Assembly (NCBI RefSeq): GCF_030160395.1
Contig: NZ_BSOG01000002.1
Coordinates: 1,252,947 to 1,316,946 of the forward strand
Direction of reading: 5' to 3'
DNA from: Chitinimonas prasina
GTDB lineage: Bacteria; Pseudomonadota; Gammaproteobacteria; Burkholderiales; Chitinimonadaceae
DNA: 64,000 nt
The notes beneath the pieces were generated by a model, which did not search any database, was not told where the DNA came from, and saw nothing but the letters and a program-made list of their open reading frames with translations. Of this stretch, positions 1 to 9,893 are shown piece by piece (positions within the stretch are counted from its first letter, which is position 1; every line of letters begins with the position of its first letter). Made by a program: the position numbers and the translations under genes.

Positions 1-1467
1 GAGCTACAGCAAGACCCGGTAGGCATCACGCCCTGGGGTGGCTATGCACTTGGTCCTTATGTCGTGGAATTGGCGCCGGGCGATGAAACCGACACCTATT
101 GGGTGATACAGCCGCTGGAATTCCTGAAGGCAGCCTTGCAGCTGCCGGCCATGCCCATCGCTGATACCACCACCGAGAATGGCCGGCGGCTATGGCTGAC
201 CCATATTGATGGCGATGGCTTTCCCAGCCTGGCCGAGATACCGGGTTCGCCCACCGCAGCCGAAGTCATGCGGCGCGACTTCATTGAGCGCTATCGGGTG
301 CCTCACACCGTGTCGGTCATCGAAGGCGAAACCTCCCCCAATGGACTGTGGAGCAACATGGCCAAGTCGCTGGAAACGACTTCGCGCGCCATTTTTGCGC
401 TACCCCATGTGGAAGTCGCCAGCCATACCTATAGCCATCCCTTCTTCTGGCAGGCACTAACCGGCAAACGCAAGGTGGAAGGCAGCCTGTATGGTTTGAA
501 CCTGCAGCTGAAGAACTACAAATTCAGCGTGGACCGTGAGATTTCCGGCTCAGCCGCCTATATCAACAGCCGACTGGCGCCGGCAGGCAAGCAGGTCAAG
601 GTATTGCTGTGGAGTGGTGACTGCGACCCTGATGGTGAGACCGTTGCCGCGACTTACAAGGCTGGCCTGCGCAATATGAATGCAGGCGATACCACCATCA
701 CACGTGCCCACCCGTCCTGGACCCGTATCTCGTCGCTAGGGCTGGATAAGGGTGGCGGTAATTTCCAGATTTTCGCGCCCAACCAGAACGAAAACATCTA
801 CACCAACGATTGGAAAGGGCCCTACTGGGGTTTCCGTCGGGTGATAGAAACCTTTGAATTGACTGACAAGCCCTATCGCTTCAAGCCCATCAATATTTAC
901 TATCACACCTACTCTGCCAGCCGTAAAGCCAGCATAGAAGCCCTGCACCAGGTCTATCGCTATGCCCTGAGCCAGGAAACCCTGCCGCTCTATGCATCGG
1001 CCTATATAGACCGCGTCATCGGCTTCAATCAGGTTGTGGTGGCCAAGACCGACAGCGGCTGGCGCGTACGCAACCAAGGGGCGCTGCGTACCGTACGGCT
1101 GCCCGAGAGCGCCGTACCCGATTTCGCCGCCAGCCAGGGCATCGCTGGCTGGCGCCAGCAGCCACAGGGCCGTTACCTGCACCTAAGCAGCCAGCATTCT
1201 GCAGATATCGTGGTAGCAGCCGAAACGGGCAAACGCCCCTATCTGATCGAAGCCAACGCCCACCTTACTGCCTGGCAGCCACGCGCCGATGGCGTGCGTT
1301 TCAAACTGGACGGCGGCGTGCCCCTGCAATGGAGCCTTGCCCATGACACGAACTGCACCCTGAGCCAGGCAGGACGCCCTATCAAGCCCCTGAGCCGCAC
1401 TGCCGCTGGCACCCAATACAAACTGGCCGAACAGGTTGCCGATCTTGATCTTGCCTGCAGTCCCTAA
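1..1467 (+). CDS. pelA: PelA, Pel polysaccharide deacetylase/hydrolase (3' part, start outside window)
   Basis: The reading frame is open from base 1, so only the C-terminal part of the protein is present; the first in-frame start codon here (GTG at 64) is not the true start. PelA is the periplasmic enzyme that partly deacetylates (and can hydrolyse) the Pel polymer before export. The visible piece holds the deacetylase domain: a THIDGDGF segment near base 200 carries the metal-binding/catalytic aspartate, and SHTYSHP near 420-440 carries the paired histidines, as in polysaccharide deacetylases. The N-terminal hydrolase domain must lie upstream of the window. PelB starts 36 bases downstream and the full pel order follows, which makes the identification secure. 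Confidence 0.93.
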   Translation, partial: ELQQDPVGITPWGGYALGPYVVELAPGDETDTYWVIQPLEFLKAALQLPAMPIADTTTENGRRLWLTHIDGDGFPSLAEIPGSPTAAEVMRRDFIERYRVPHTVSVIEGETSPNGLWSNMAKSLETTSRAIFALPHVEVASHTYSHPFFWQALTGKRKVEGSLYGLNLQLKNYKFSVDREISGSAAYINSRLAPAGKQVKVLLWSGDCDPDGETVAATYKAGLRNMNAGDTTITRAHPSWTRISSLGLDKGGGNFQIFAPNQNENIYTNDWKGPYWGFRRVIETFELTDKPYRFKPINIYYHTYSASRKASIEALHQVYRYALSQETLPLYASAYIDRVIGFNQVVVAKTDSGWRVRNQGALRTVRLPESAVPDFAASQGIAGWRQQPQGRYLHLSSQHSADIVVAAETGKRPYLIEANAHLTAWQPRADGVRFKLDGGVPLQWSLAHDTNCTLSQAGRPIKPLSRTAAGTQYKLAEQVADLDLACSP

Positions 1468-1503
1468 GGTATTCCCCGCCAACAGTCTCATCCGGAGCGT
1501 GCT

Positions 1504-4500
1504 GTGAATAAAGCAGACACCCCGGCCGGGCTATTGGATGAGCGCAAGCAGCTGCCACGGCAGCGGCTGTTTCCGCCTTCCACCGTGCTTGCCCTGGCAG
1601 CCGGTGCCACCGCAGCACTGGCGCTGATCTTCCCCAAGGGACGAGAGCTATCCGAGATCGCGGCGCAAGCACGTACCGATGCCCTCTCCCTGCAATACCT
1701 GCGCAATCTGGTACGCGCCAGCCCTCGTGACATCGAGCTGCAGTTGGTCCTGGCTGAGCAAGAGATGGTGCTGGGCAACTTCAGTGTGGCGCGCAGCATA
1801 GCGGAGAGCCTTCGTGAGCGTCATGATGCGGAATGGCAGCAGCGCATTGACCTGTTGCTGCTCAAGGTAGCCCAGCGTGACCGTGCACTGGGACGACATA
1901 CCGTCTCGCGCTACCGCGCGCTGGAACGCGAAATCCAGACACTGGTTATCCGCCTGATCGAGCACGGCCCAATAGATCGCCAGTTGCTGGAGGCACTTAA
2001 ACCCGAACTGATGCGCCCACTCACCGGCGGGGGCTTGCTGTACAAATTGCAGCAACACCTTGCCCGGCAAAATCAGCTTCGTGCCGACGAACTCGAAGAG
2101 TTCGCCGCGCTCTCGCTCAGCCAGGGCAACTACCGCGCGGCCTCTGGCTTCCGCATGCTGGCGCTCAAGCGTAGCGGCTCTCAGACAGAACGTCGTCGCC
2201 TGTTCCTGGCGGCCGTGCGCGATCTGCAAAGCGGTGGGCTGTATGACCGTGCGGGCGAGCTACTGGCAGAACCGCCGACCAACCTGGGCGAGCAAGGCAG
2301 CTACTGGGCCGAACTGGCCAAAATCAGTCTGTCCGTTGGCAAGCCTGCGCTGGCAGAGCGCTATATGAAGCGTGCGCTAAAGATGGCCATGCAGGAATAC
2401 CTGCAGCAGTACCGGGGTTCCCTAGCCGGGCTGGGCGAGCCCGCCTACCCGGGCAGCTTCATGCTGGTCGCCAATACCGCCGCAACCGAGCCCTTGTTTC
2501 CCCCACTTAATGGCAAGCCACCGGCCCTCCCCTTCGACGAAGACCTGTACCGGCTTGGCTATGATGTTTTTCTGGCCAATCGTAACGTCAATGATGCCTA
2601 TTTGCTTGCCCAGGCAGCCGTCCGCGCCCGGCCCGAGGACATGGCTTGGCGCCGCCGGCTGGCGCAGGTGGCCCGCTGGGTCAGCCGGCCGGACGAAGCC
2701 CTGGAGCACTGGCTGGCTGCTGCCAGGCTGGGCGATGCCGCCGCCTGGGCGCAAGTGGAGGAATTGACCCCCCTGACCCAGGACGAAGATCTGCGTGTCG
2801 CCGCCCTGCAGGCCATGATCAAGGGCGGTCGCGGTACCGAGCTGAGGCTGGAGGAGCTGATCAACTCCTACGATGCCCAAGGTAAGCCGGAATCGGCCAT
2901 TGCCTTTCTCGACCAGCTCTATCGTGAAAAGCGCGAGGCGCGTTACTTGCTCAGATTGGCCGACTTCCAGCAGCATATTGGCGACCGTACTGCCGAGGCC
3001 GCCACCCTGCAGCGGCTGGTAGCCGATCAAGGCATGACACCAGCGCTGGCCTTGCGTCTGGCCAAGACCCAGATTGCCCTGCGCCAGATGGAACAGGCGT
3101 TTGCCACCCTCCGCGATAGCGACAAGCAAGGCGCCAGCGATGCCTATTGGCAACTGTTTGCCGAATTGGCCAACCTGCTTCAGAAAGAAGACGACGCCCG
3201 CGCCGCTTACAAGCGACTTATCGCCGCAGAGAAACCCAGCCAACGCGATCTGGCTGCCTACTACTACCTCACCTGGCGGCAAGATCCAGCCGAAGCCGCA
3301 CGAGCGGCGGAACTAGCTTGGCGGCACTACAACGATGCCCAGTTGTTCATGGCCCTGCTCAATCTGGAAGCTGCCGCGCTACGCTGGCAGACCCTGGCCC
3401 AGCGGTTAGATGCCATGACGCCGGCTCAGCGCCAGCTGTTCAGCCAGAACGCCCAGTTCTATGCCTTGTCGGCCCAGGCCAGACTGCAGAATGGCCAGCC
3501 CGAGAGTGCCTTGCTCAATAGCAAGATTGCCCTGAGCCTCGCCCCTGGCGACAATGACATACGTAGCGGCCTGATCTGGCTATTGCTGGACATGCGCCAG
3601 TACGACGAACTGCAGGGCTACGCCCATGCTTGGCGCAATGAGGCCATGCGAGGTGGCGCCATGGCGCAGGCGGTGGGGAGCGCCTTCCTGCAACTGGGCC
3701 AACCTAGGATTGCCCGCGCAATCTTCCGTGCAGAGCTGCAGCGCATGCGTCGCAACCGAACCGAACCCAGCCGCAACTGGTTGGAAACCTATGCCGATGC
3801 ACAGGAGCAATCCGGCTATCCCCAACTTTCCCGCGCCATCCATCGCTACCTGTGGCAGCAACTGCTGCAAGAGGCGCGCAAGCACCCTAATCGCTTTGTC
3901 CAGGTGCCGCAGAACCTGATCGACGCCGCACGCCTGGCACTGAGCGAAACCACCGGCGATCGCCAGACGCCCTTTCTGCAACTGCTGCTGGCCGCCCCCA
4001 GTAACCAGCAGGGCGATACCCTGGCGCGTGCTGAAATTCTGGCCAGCTGGCTCAACAGCCGCGACCAGCCGCTGTCAGCACGTTACTTCCTGCTGCGCCG
4101 CAAGGCACAAAAGCTGGCCACACCCGATTACCTGCGTCTCAATACCGCGCTGGCCAACGAAGACACCGCCGAGCTCGCACGCCTACTGGGTCGCGGTGGC
4201 GTACCGGGCGGCGAAGGTGGTGCAGGTGCCGCCATGCCCATCTACGACCGCATCTACGGCGCCCGCATGCTGGATGATCACGGCCGTGAGCTGGGCTGGG
4301 CTGCCGAGGGCCTGCGTTACCGTGACCGCGACCCCATCCTGCACCAGTTGTTGACCGAGGCCTACTTCCCCGATGCCCATCAGGTGGCTGGCGGCATAGA
4401 AGCGAGCGAACGGGGTGTACTGCATACCGTGTCCTGGATAGGCAAGACGCAGTTGGCGCTCAACCGCCACCACAGCCTTTCCACCCTGAGCGAAGACCGT

Positions 4501-5352
4501 AAGCAGCAAGTGCAGGACGGTACGCTGATCAATATACCGCCACATGATCGCAGCGCTAGCCTGGGTTGGCGCTACCAAGGTGAAAAACTGGATCTCGCCA
4601 TCGAAGGCGGACGGCGCTATGGCTTCGATACCTTCTATACCGGCAAGCTGGAGACCGGCTGGCAGGTCGATGGCCATCTGGGCCTTCGTGCCGGGGCGCA
4701 CTATGGCCAAGCCACCAGTGATGCCGCAACCCTGATCGTGGCAGGCAAGCGTGATGGTGGCAGCTTGGGACTGGACTGGAAGATAGGCCGGCGCGAGTAC
4801 CTGCGGCTGGATTACGGCGATTGGCGCTACCGCGCCCAGCGGGGCGAGTACTTCGGCTCCGGCAAGGTGCTGGAAGCCGAGCTGGGCCATCGCTTCAGGC
4901 TGGATGAGCCCGACATCAACCTACGGCTCACCGCCAGCCGTGGGCGCTACAAGGCAGACGGCGAAGTTCCCCTGCGCTATCTCTACCTGCTGCCAGGTGC
5001 GGTGACCGATTTCAGCGAGACCGGCGATCCTCGCCCCTATCTCGCCTCCTTCATGCCGCAATCCAACACCCAGTATGGCGTAGCCTTCGGCTACAACGAG
5101 ACTGGCCGCGAGCCCTATCGGCAGGCGTGGGCGCCCCATGCCACCCTTGCCTTATCACACAACACGGTCTCGGGCAGCGGCTACGATGTGCGTATAGGCA
5201 TGGGCGGCAGCCTGTTCGGTGCACTGCCGGGCGGGGTAGACAGGCTGCGGTTCGAGTTGGTGCAGGCCAGCGGCACCCGTAGCCAACCCAATGAGCAAAC
5301 CCGCAGTGTGGTGGTCAGCTGGCAATACTGGTTCGACAAACTGCCACGCTGA
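1504..5352 (+). CDS. pelB: PelB, TPR scaffold and outer-membrane beta-barrel of Pel export
   Basis: This is a 1282-residue protein, close to the usual size of PelB. One hydrophobic anchor lies at about residues 24-46. A very long alpha-helical region rich in TPR-like repeats follows to about residue 930. The last ~330 residues alternate polar and hydrophobic residues, with many aromatic-ended strands and a final aromatic-rich strand (VVVSWQYWF), typical of a porin-like barrel. In the known system the TPR region docks PelA in the periplasm and the barrel is the export pore for Pel. The GTG start at 1504 is followed directly by the N-terminal basic segment; an ATG-like site further in would cut into the anchor. 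It sits between pelA and pelC in the canonical order. Confidence 0.95.
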   Translation: MNKADTPAGLLDERKQLPRQRLFPPSTVLALAAGATAALALIFPKGRELSEIAAQARTDALSLQYLRNLVRASPRDIELQLVLAEQEMVLGNFSVARSIAESLRERHDAEWQQRIDLLLLKVAQRDRALGRHTVSRYRALEREIQTLVIRLIEHGPIDRQLLEALKPELMRPLTGGGLLYKLQQHLARQNQLRADELEEFAALSLSQGNYRAASGFRMLALKRSGSQTERRRLFLAAVRDLQSGGLYDRAGELLAEPPTNLGEQGSYWAELAKISLSVGKPALAERYMKRALKMAMQEYLQQYRGSLAGLGEPAYPGSFMLVANTAATEPLFPPLNGKPPALPFDEDLYRLGYDVFLANRNVNDAYLLAQAAVRARPEDMAWRRRLAQVARWVSRPDEALEHWLAAARLGDAAAWAQVEELTPLTQDEDLRVAALQAMIKGGRGTELRLEELINSYDAQGKPESAIAFLDQLYREKREARYLLRLADFQQHIGDRTAEAATLQRLVADQGMTPALALRLAKTQIALRQMEQAFATLRDSDKQGASDAYWQLFAELANLLQKEDDARAAYKRLIAAEKPSQRDLAAYYYLTWRQDPAEAARAAELAWRHYNDAQLFMALLNLEAAALRWQTLAQRLDAMTPAQRQLFSQNAQFYALSAQARLQNGQPESALLNSKIALSLAPGDNDIRSGLIWLLLDMRQYDELQGYAHAWRNEAMRGGAMAQAVGSAFLQLGQPRIARAIFRAELQRMRRNRTEPSRNWLETYADAQEQSGYPQLSRAIHRYLWQQLLQEARKHPNRFVQVPQNLIDAARLALSETTGDRQTPFLQLLLAAPSNQQGDTLARAEILASWLNSRDQPLSARYFLLRRKAQKLATPDYLRLNTALANEDTAELARLLGRGGVPGGEGGAGAAMPIYDRIYGARMLDDHGRELGWAAEGLRYRDRDPILHQLLTEAYFPDAHQVAGGIEASERGVLHTVSWIGKTQLALNRHHSLSTLSEDRKQQVQDGTLINIPPHDRSASLGWRYQGEKLDLAIEGGRRYGFDTFYTGKLETGWQVDGHLGLRAGAHYGQATSDAATLIVAGKRDGGSLGLDWKIGRREYLRLDYGDWRYRAQRGEYFGSGKVLEAELGHRFRLDEPDINLRLTASRGRYKADGEVPLRYLYLLPGAVTDFSETGDPRPYLASFMPQSNTQYGVAFGYNETGREPYRQAWAPHATLALSHNTVSGSGYDVRIGMGGSLFGALPGGVDRLRFELVQASGTRSQPNEQTRSVVVSWQYWFDKLPR

Positions 5353-5401
5353 GACAATAGATCAAGCGACCCAACGGCCTAGAAGCGATGAGGAAACAAA
5401 C

Positions 5402-5935
5402 ATGAAACGCACCGTACAAACCCTGCTCACCCTGGCAGCCACCGTATGGCTGGGTGCTTGCGCCACGCTGGACAGCAGTCGGGCACCGCAATGGCAGCCC
5501 GATGCCAAATGGGCGCTGTTGCCCATGGCCAACCACAGCGATACGCCCCAAGCCGGCTTGGCTGCCGAATCCATCGTGTTCGCCTTGATGCAGGCACAGG
5601 GCTTGCAGCAAGTGGCACGCTACCCGGCCGAACTTAATCCCGAAGCGCTGTTTGAAACCGCAGACCGCAAGAGCCAGACGGCCGCGCTGGATTGGGCCAA
5701 GCAGGCCGGCGTGCGTTACGCGGTGCAGGGTAGCGTGGAAGAATGGCGGTACAAGGTCGGTGTCGATGGCGAGCCCGCCGTCGGTGTGAGCCTCAACATC
5801 ATCGATGTCACCAGCGGCAACGTGGTGTGGAGCGGCGTGGCCGGCAAGAGCGGCTGGAGCCGCTCCTCCATTGCCGTCACCGCCCAGAAGCTGATCGACG
5901 ATCTGCTTGACGACGCCGACCTGCCTAGCCGCTGA
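5402..5935 (+). CDS. pelC: PelC, outer-membrane lipoprotein of Pel export
   Basis: The ATG at 5402 follows a GAGGAAAC ribosome site and gives a 177-residue protein starting with a lipoprotein signal: MKRT, a hydrophobic stretch, then LGAC, so Cys20 would be the lipidated residue. The longer frame reaching back to 5291 only overlaps the end of pelB and lacks a signal peptide. The mature part has the small alpha/beta fold expected of PelC, which forms a dodecameric ring on the periplasmic side of the PelB barrel and guides the cationic polymer. Its place between pelB and pelD agrees. Confidence 0.93.
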   Translation: MKRTVQTLLTLAATVWLGACATLDSSRAPQWQPDAKWALLPMANHSDTPQAGLAAESIVFALMQAQGLQQVARYPAELNPEALFETADRKSQTAALDWAKQAGVRYAVQGSVEEWRYKVGVDGEPAVGVSLNIIDVTSGNVVWSGVAGKSGWSRSSIAVTAQKLIDDLLDDADLPSR

Positions 5936-5938
5936 CCG

Positions 5939-7348
5939 ATGCGCTTTGCCTATCACCTGCACTGGCTTCGTGCCGCCCTACTGGCGCGGCTGAAGCCGGC
6001 TGAACAGTCCGCCGTCTCCTGGGTTGCCCTCGAAACCATCGCGTTGACCGGGCTCATGCTGGCCTTGTCACGCTGGATAGACCCGGCCGACCCCCTGGCA
6101 CAACAGGCCCAGTTTCCCTGGCCCTGGTTTGCCCCCCTGCTGCTCGCCTTGCGCTATGGCGTCACCGCCGGCCTAGGGTCCACCTGCATGATACTGGCCT
6201 GGTGGTGGCTGGGCGGGCAAGGCGATGCTGCGGCCTTTGGCCCTTTCCCCAAGCTGTACTTCCTGGGTGGCTTGATCGCCACCATGCTGGCGGGTGAATT
6301 TGCCGGTAACTGGAATATCCAACTGCGCCGGGTGCAGGAGACCAATGCCTACCTGTATGAACGGCTGCGCCGCGTTTCCAACCAGTACTACCTGATGCGG
6401 TTGTCACATGACCGGCTGGAACATGAGTTTCTGCTCAAGCCCACCACTATGCGCGATGCCCTTGCATCGCTCAAGACCCTGATCGACACCCGCCGCATGG
6501 GACAGCAAGCCGCCACCACCGGCTGGATTGCCGAGGCCGACGCCGAGAGCTTCCTGCGCTTGCTGGCCCAGTTCTGCGGTGTGGAAGAAGCCGGCCTTTA
6601 TGCCCTGCCCAATGGCCGCAACGAGGCCATCGCTTATGTAGGCAGCCTGCCCGGCCCCGATGCCAAGCCAGTACGTCCAAACATGAACCAGGACGACCCC
6701 ATGGTGGCGCATGCACTGGAAAACCATCTGCTGACGCACCTCTCCATGGATGGCATAGGCCGCCGCCAACCCAGCGAGTACCAACTTGTTGCACCGCTGC
6801 TGACTGCCGACGACCGCATCTTGGGGTTGATCACTGTCAAGCGCATCGGCTTCTTTGCCCTGCACGAAGAGACACTGGTGATGCTGGCAGCCCTGGTGGG
6901 CTATCTCGCCGACTCACTGGCCACACCCGAGAGCACGCGCAAGTTGCGCGAAGGCACCCCCGACTGCCCGGCCGAATTCGCCGAAGAACTGGGCCGTCTC
7001 TTGCACCTGGCCAATGCCGGCAAGGTGGAAAGCTGGCTGGTGTTGCAGGTATTCCATAACACCGAGCGCGGCGCCGACACCATAGAAGGTATACGCCGCA
7101 TGCGGCGAGGCCTGGACGGCGTCTGGCTGCTGACCGGCGAGAGCTACCATGCAGTCCTGACCCTGCTTCCCATGACCAACGATGCCGGGGTGGATGGCTA
7201 TATCGAGCGCATAGGCAAATGGGCCGATGACCTGTACGGCCAGAACTTCAGCATGCAGCACCGTACCATCCATACAGAGCCCCTGCTGGGAGTGGACCCA
7301 GCCAGCCTGGTACGCAAAGCCTTGGCACCACTGGGGGATCGTACGTGA
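5939..7348 (+). CDS. pelD: PelD, inner-membrane c-di-GMP receptor
   Basis: This 469-residue protein has hydrophobic segments between about residues 28 and 125, then a GAF-like region, then a degenerate GGDEF domain. The inhibitory-site motif RxxD that binds c-di-GMP in PelD is intact as RGLD at residues 390-393 (about bases 7106-7117), whereas no GGDEF active-site motif is visible. In Pseudomonas aeruginosa, c-di-GMP binding to PelD switches on polymer synthesis by PelF; the intact motif suggests the same post-translational control here (inference). The gene starts 3 bases after pelC ends and its stop overlaps the GTG start of pelE. Confidence 0.94.
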   Translation: MRFAYHLHWLRAALLARLKPAEQSAVSWVALETIALTGLMLALSRWIDPADPLAQQAQFPWPWFAPLLLALRYGVTAGLGSTCMILAWWWLGGQGDAAAFGPFPKLYFLGGLIATMLAGEFAGNWNIQLRRVQETNAYLYERLRRVSNQYYLMRLSHDRLEHEFLLKPTTMRDALASLKTLIDTRRMGQQAATTGWIAEADAESFLRLLAQFCGVEEAGLYALPNGRNEAIAYVGSLPGPDAKPVRPNMNQDDPMVAHALENHLLTHLSMDGIGRRQPSEYQLVAPLLTADDRILGLITVKRIGFFALHEETLVMLAALVGYLADSLATPESTRKLREGTPDCPAEFAEELGRLLHLANAGKVESWLVLQVFHNTERGADTIEGIRRMRRGLDGVWLLTGESYHAVLTLLPMTNDAGVDGYIERIGKWADDLYGQNFSMQHRTIHTEPLLGVDPASLVRKALAPLGDRT

Positions 7349-8334
7349 TAGGTGGTCGGCTGCTGTTTGCTGCAAGTCTTGATATCGGTGCATTGGGGGC
7401 GCTGATCACCGGGGAGGCTGAACCCTTGCGGGTCACCTTGCTGCTGGCCAGCCATGCCTTGGCCTGCGTCGTGTTCTCGTTCACTGGGCTGCACTTCCTG
7501 CCGCCACACTACCGCTTTCCAGCCCGTGCACCGTTGTTGCTGTTCTTTTCGCTCTGCTTCTTCATCCCCGGTATCAGCGTGCTGGGCATCCTGCTGGCCG
7601 TGATCCTGGCCCGCTTCGTCAAGCGGGAAGAAGTCTTCGCCCCCTTTGGCGAGGTCGAGCCGCCCAACTACCGTTCCGGCCGGGGTCAGAGCCCCCGGGC
7701 CTATGCCGCAGGCGGGGTCAAGGCACTGATGTTCAACCCCAGCGCCCGCACCGATATCCGCATGAAGGCACTGCTGACCACCCAGGCCATGCCCCGCCGC
7801 CTGGCCAACCCCCTGCTGCACGAGGCGCTGTCAGGCGATGTTGATGATATCCGGCTGGTGGCCTATGGCATCCTGGCCAACCAGGAACGCGAAATCGCCG
7901 AGCATATCCACCGACTCAACCACGAAGAGCCGGATGATGACAAGGCCAGGCTGGATCGCGACCGCTCGCTGGCGCAACTGAACTGGGAGCTGGTGCACAA
8001 CCGTCTGGTACAGGGCGATATGCGCCGCCACACGTTGGCCCAGGCCGAGCGCTATGCGCTGAGCTGCCTGGACCGCATGGCAGAGGATGCCGGCCTGTGG
8101 ATGCTGCTGGGCAAGATACGACTGGAGAACAACCAGGCCGACGCAGCCCTGCCCTGCTTCTTGGCGGCCCAGGCTTTTGGCCAACCGGTCAGCAGCGTGG
8201 TGCCCTACTTGGCCGAACTGGCCTGGCGCAAGAAGAACTACCAGGAAGTAAGGCGCTTGATGGCGCAACTGCCTGCCGAGGGGCAATCGCCCCTGGTCAA
8301 CGCCCTGCAACGCTACTGGACGCAAACTGCCTGA
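7345..8334 (+). CDS. pelE: PelE, inner-membrane TPR protein of the Pel synthase complex
   Basis: The 329-residue product starts at a GTG that overlaps the pelD stop (GTGA), implying translational coupling. Two hydrophobic segments (about residues 28-48 and 62-88) are followed by a soluble helical region with TPR-like repeats in the last third (for example LWMLLGKIRLENNQADAA). PelE is the membrane-bound partner that links PelD and PelG and recruits the cytoplasmic glycosyltransferase PelF. Its stop codon overlaps the pelF ATG. Sequence of this protein is poorly conserved in general, so position in the operon is the strongest evidence. Confidence 0.9.
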   Translation: MIGGRLLFAASLDIGALGALITGEAEPLRVTLLLASHALACVVFSFTGLHFLPPHYRFPARAPLLLFFSLCFFIPGISVLGILLAVILARFVKREEVFAPFGEVEPPNYRSGRGQSPRAYAAGGVKALMFNPSARTDIRMKALLTTQAMPRRLANPLLHEALSGDVDDIRLVAYGILANQEREIAEHIHRLNHEEPDDDKARLDRDRSLAQLNWELVHNRLVQGDMRRHTLAQAERYALSCLDRMAEDAGLWMLLGKIRLENNQADAALPCFLAAQAFGQPVSSVVPYLAELAWRKKNYQEVRRLMAQLPAEGQSPLVNALQRYWTQTA

Positions 8335-9893
8335 TGGCCATCATACGCAAAGCCGATTCCGCCGATATTGCCCTGCTGCTGGAGGGCACCTATCCCTATA
8401 TCTCGGGCGGTGTCTCCAGCTGGGTGCACCAGATGGTGACTGCCTTCCCTGAATATCGCTACGCCATCGTCTTCATCGGCTCCAATCCCGACGAATACGG
8501 CCAGCCACGCTACCAGATGCCCGACAACGTGGTGCACCTGGAAACCCACTTCCTGCACGAGAAGCACGGCGAATCCGAAACCAAGCCCCGCAAGGGTGAC
8601 CCGCAGACCATGCAGACCGTGCGTGAGCTGCACGATTGGTTCCGCTCTGGCAGCACCGAGGGCGGCGATGCCGTGTTCAAGGCGCTGGCCAGCATGCTGC
8701 TCGACAGCAAGGATGTGGGCGAGGCCGAATTCCTCTATGCCAAGACCAGTTGGGAATACATCTGCCAGCAGTACCGCGAGCGGTGTACCGACCCCTCCTT
8801 TGTCGATTACTTCTGGACCGTCCGCTCCATGCACGAGCCCTTGTGGACGCTGGCCCGTGTCACCCAGAACCTGATACCGGTGCGGCTGTTCCACACGGTA
8901 TCTACCGGCTATGCCGGCTATCTGGGGGCTCTGCTCAAGAACAAGCGGCTCAAGCCCCTGCTCACCAGCGAGCACGGCATCTATACCAAGGAACGCAAGA
9001 TAGACCTGTTCCAGAGCAACTGGGTGCGCGACAACCGCGATGCCTTCCAGAAGCACGCCAGCGAACTGAGCTACTTCCGCAGCTTGTGGATACGCTTCTT
9101 CCAGGGCCTGGGCCTGGCCTGCTACGACGCCTCCGACAAGATCGTGGCATTGTACGAGAACAACCGCCTGCGGCAGGTAGAGGACGGCGCACCGGCCGAG
9201 CGCACCCTGAATATCCCCAACGGCATCAAGCTGACTCGCTTCGCCCCCATACGCCCCAACCGCGACGACAGTCCCAAAAGCCCGCCCATACTCTGCCTGC
9301 TGGGCCGGGTCGTGCCCATCAAGGACATCAAGACGTTCATCCGCGGCATGCGTACTGTCGCCAACGAGCTACCCAATGCCGAAGGCTGGATAGTCGGCCC
9401 CGATAACGAAGACCCGGCCTACGCGCAGGAATGCCGCGACCTGGTGGAAAGCCTGGGGCTCAGCAACAACGTCAAGTTCCTGGGGTTCCAGAAGCCTGAG
9501 GACATCTTCCCCAAGGTCAAGCTGCTGATCCTCTCCTCCATCTCCGAGGCGCTGCCGCTGTCCTTGCTGGAAGGCTACGCCGCCGGCATCCCGGCGGTCA
9601 CCACCGATGTAGGCTCCTGCAGCCAGCTGATCTACGGCCTGACAGACGAAGACAAGGCCCTGGGGCCCTCCGGCGAAGTCGTGCCCATTGCCAACCCCGA
9701 GGCCCTGGGCCGGGCCTGCCTGCGGCTGCTGTCGCACTTCGACGTCTGGCAGGCCTGCCAGGCCGCAGCCGTCGCCCGGGTAGAGCGCTTCTATACCGAT
9801 GACCTGATGTTCGGCCGTTATCGCACGCTATACCAGGAACTGCTGGGCGAGACCGCCACGCCGGACACCACCGAAACCGAGTCGGTGGCCTGA
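8334..9893 (+). CDS. pelF: PelF, GT4-family glycosyltransferase making Pel polymer
   Basis: The true start is the ATG at 8334, overlapping the pelE stop (ATGA), giving 519 residues; a longer open frame back to 8097 lies inside pelE and is not used. The N terminus shows the glycogen-synthase-like GTYPYISGGVSSW segment. The EX7E catalytic motif of retaining GT4 enzymes is intact: Glu405 and Glu413 in SEALPLSLLE. PelF is the cytosolic UDP-sugar-dependent polymerase of the Pel system. Its stop is fused to the pelG start (ATG at 9893). Confidence 0.96.
   Translation: MAIIRKADSADIALLLEGTYPYISGGVSSWVHQMVTAFPEYRYAIVFIGSNPDEYGQPRYQMPDNVVHLETHFLHEKHGESETKPRKGDPQTMQTVRELHDWFRSGSTEGGDAVFKALASMLLDSKDVGEAEFLYAKTSWEYICQQYRERCTDPSFVDYFWTVRSMHEPLWTLARVTQNLIPVRLFHTVSTGYAGYLGALLKNKRLKPLLTSEHGIYTKERKIDLFQSNWVRDNRDAFQKHASELSYFRSLWIRFFQGLGLACYDASDKIVALYENNRLRQVEDGAPAERTLNIPNGIKLTRFAPIRPNRDDSPKSPPILCLLGRVVPIKDIKTFIRGMRTVANELPNAEGWIVGPDNEDPAYAQECRDLVESLGLSNNVKFLGFQKPEDIFPKVKLLILSSISEALPLSLLEGYAAGIPAVTTDVGSCSQLIYGLTDEDKALGPSGEVVPIANPEALGRACLRLLSHFDVWQACQAAAVARVERFYTDDLMFGRYRTLYQELLGETATPDTTETESVA

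Noticed and set aside
5291..5401. Longer PelC start
   Set aside because: The extension overlaps pelB and hides the lipoprotein signal; the ATG at 5402 has a ribosome site.
8097..8333. Longer PelF start
   Set aside because: Lies within pelE; the ATG at 8334 overlaps the pelE stop as in other pel operons.
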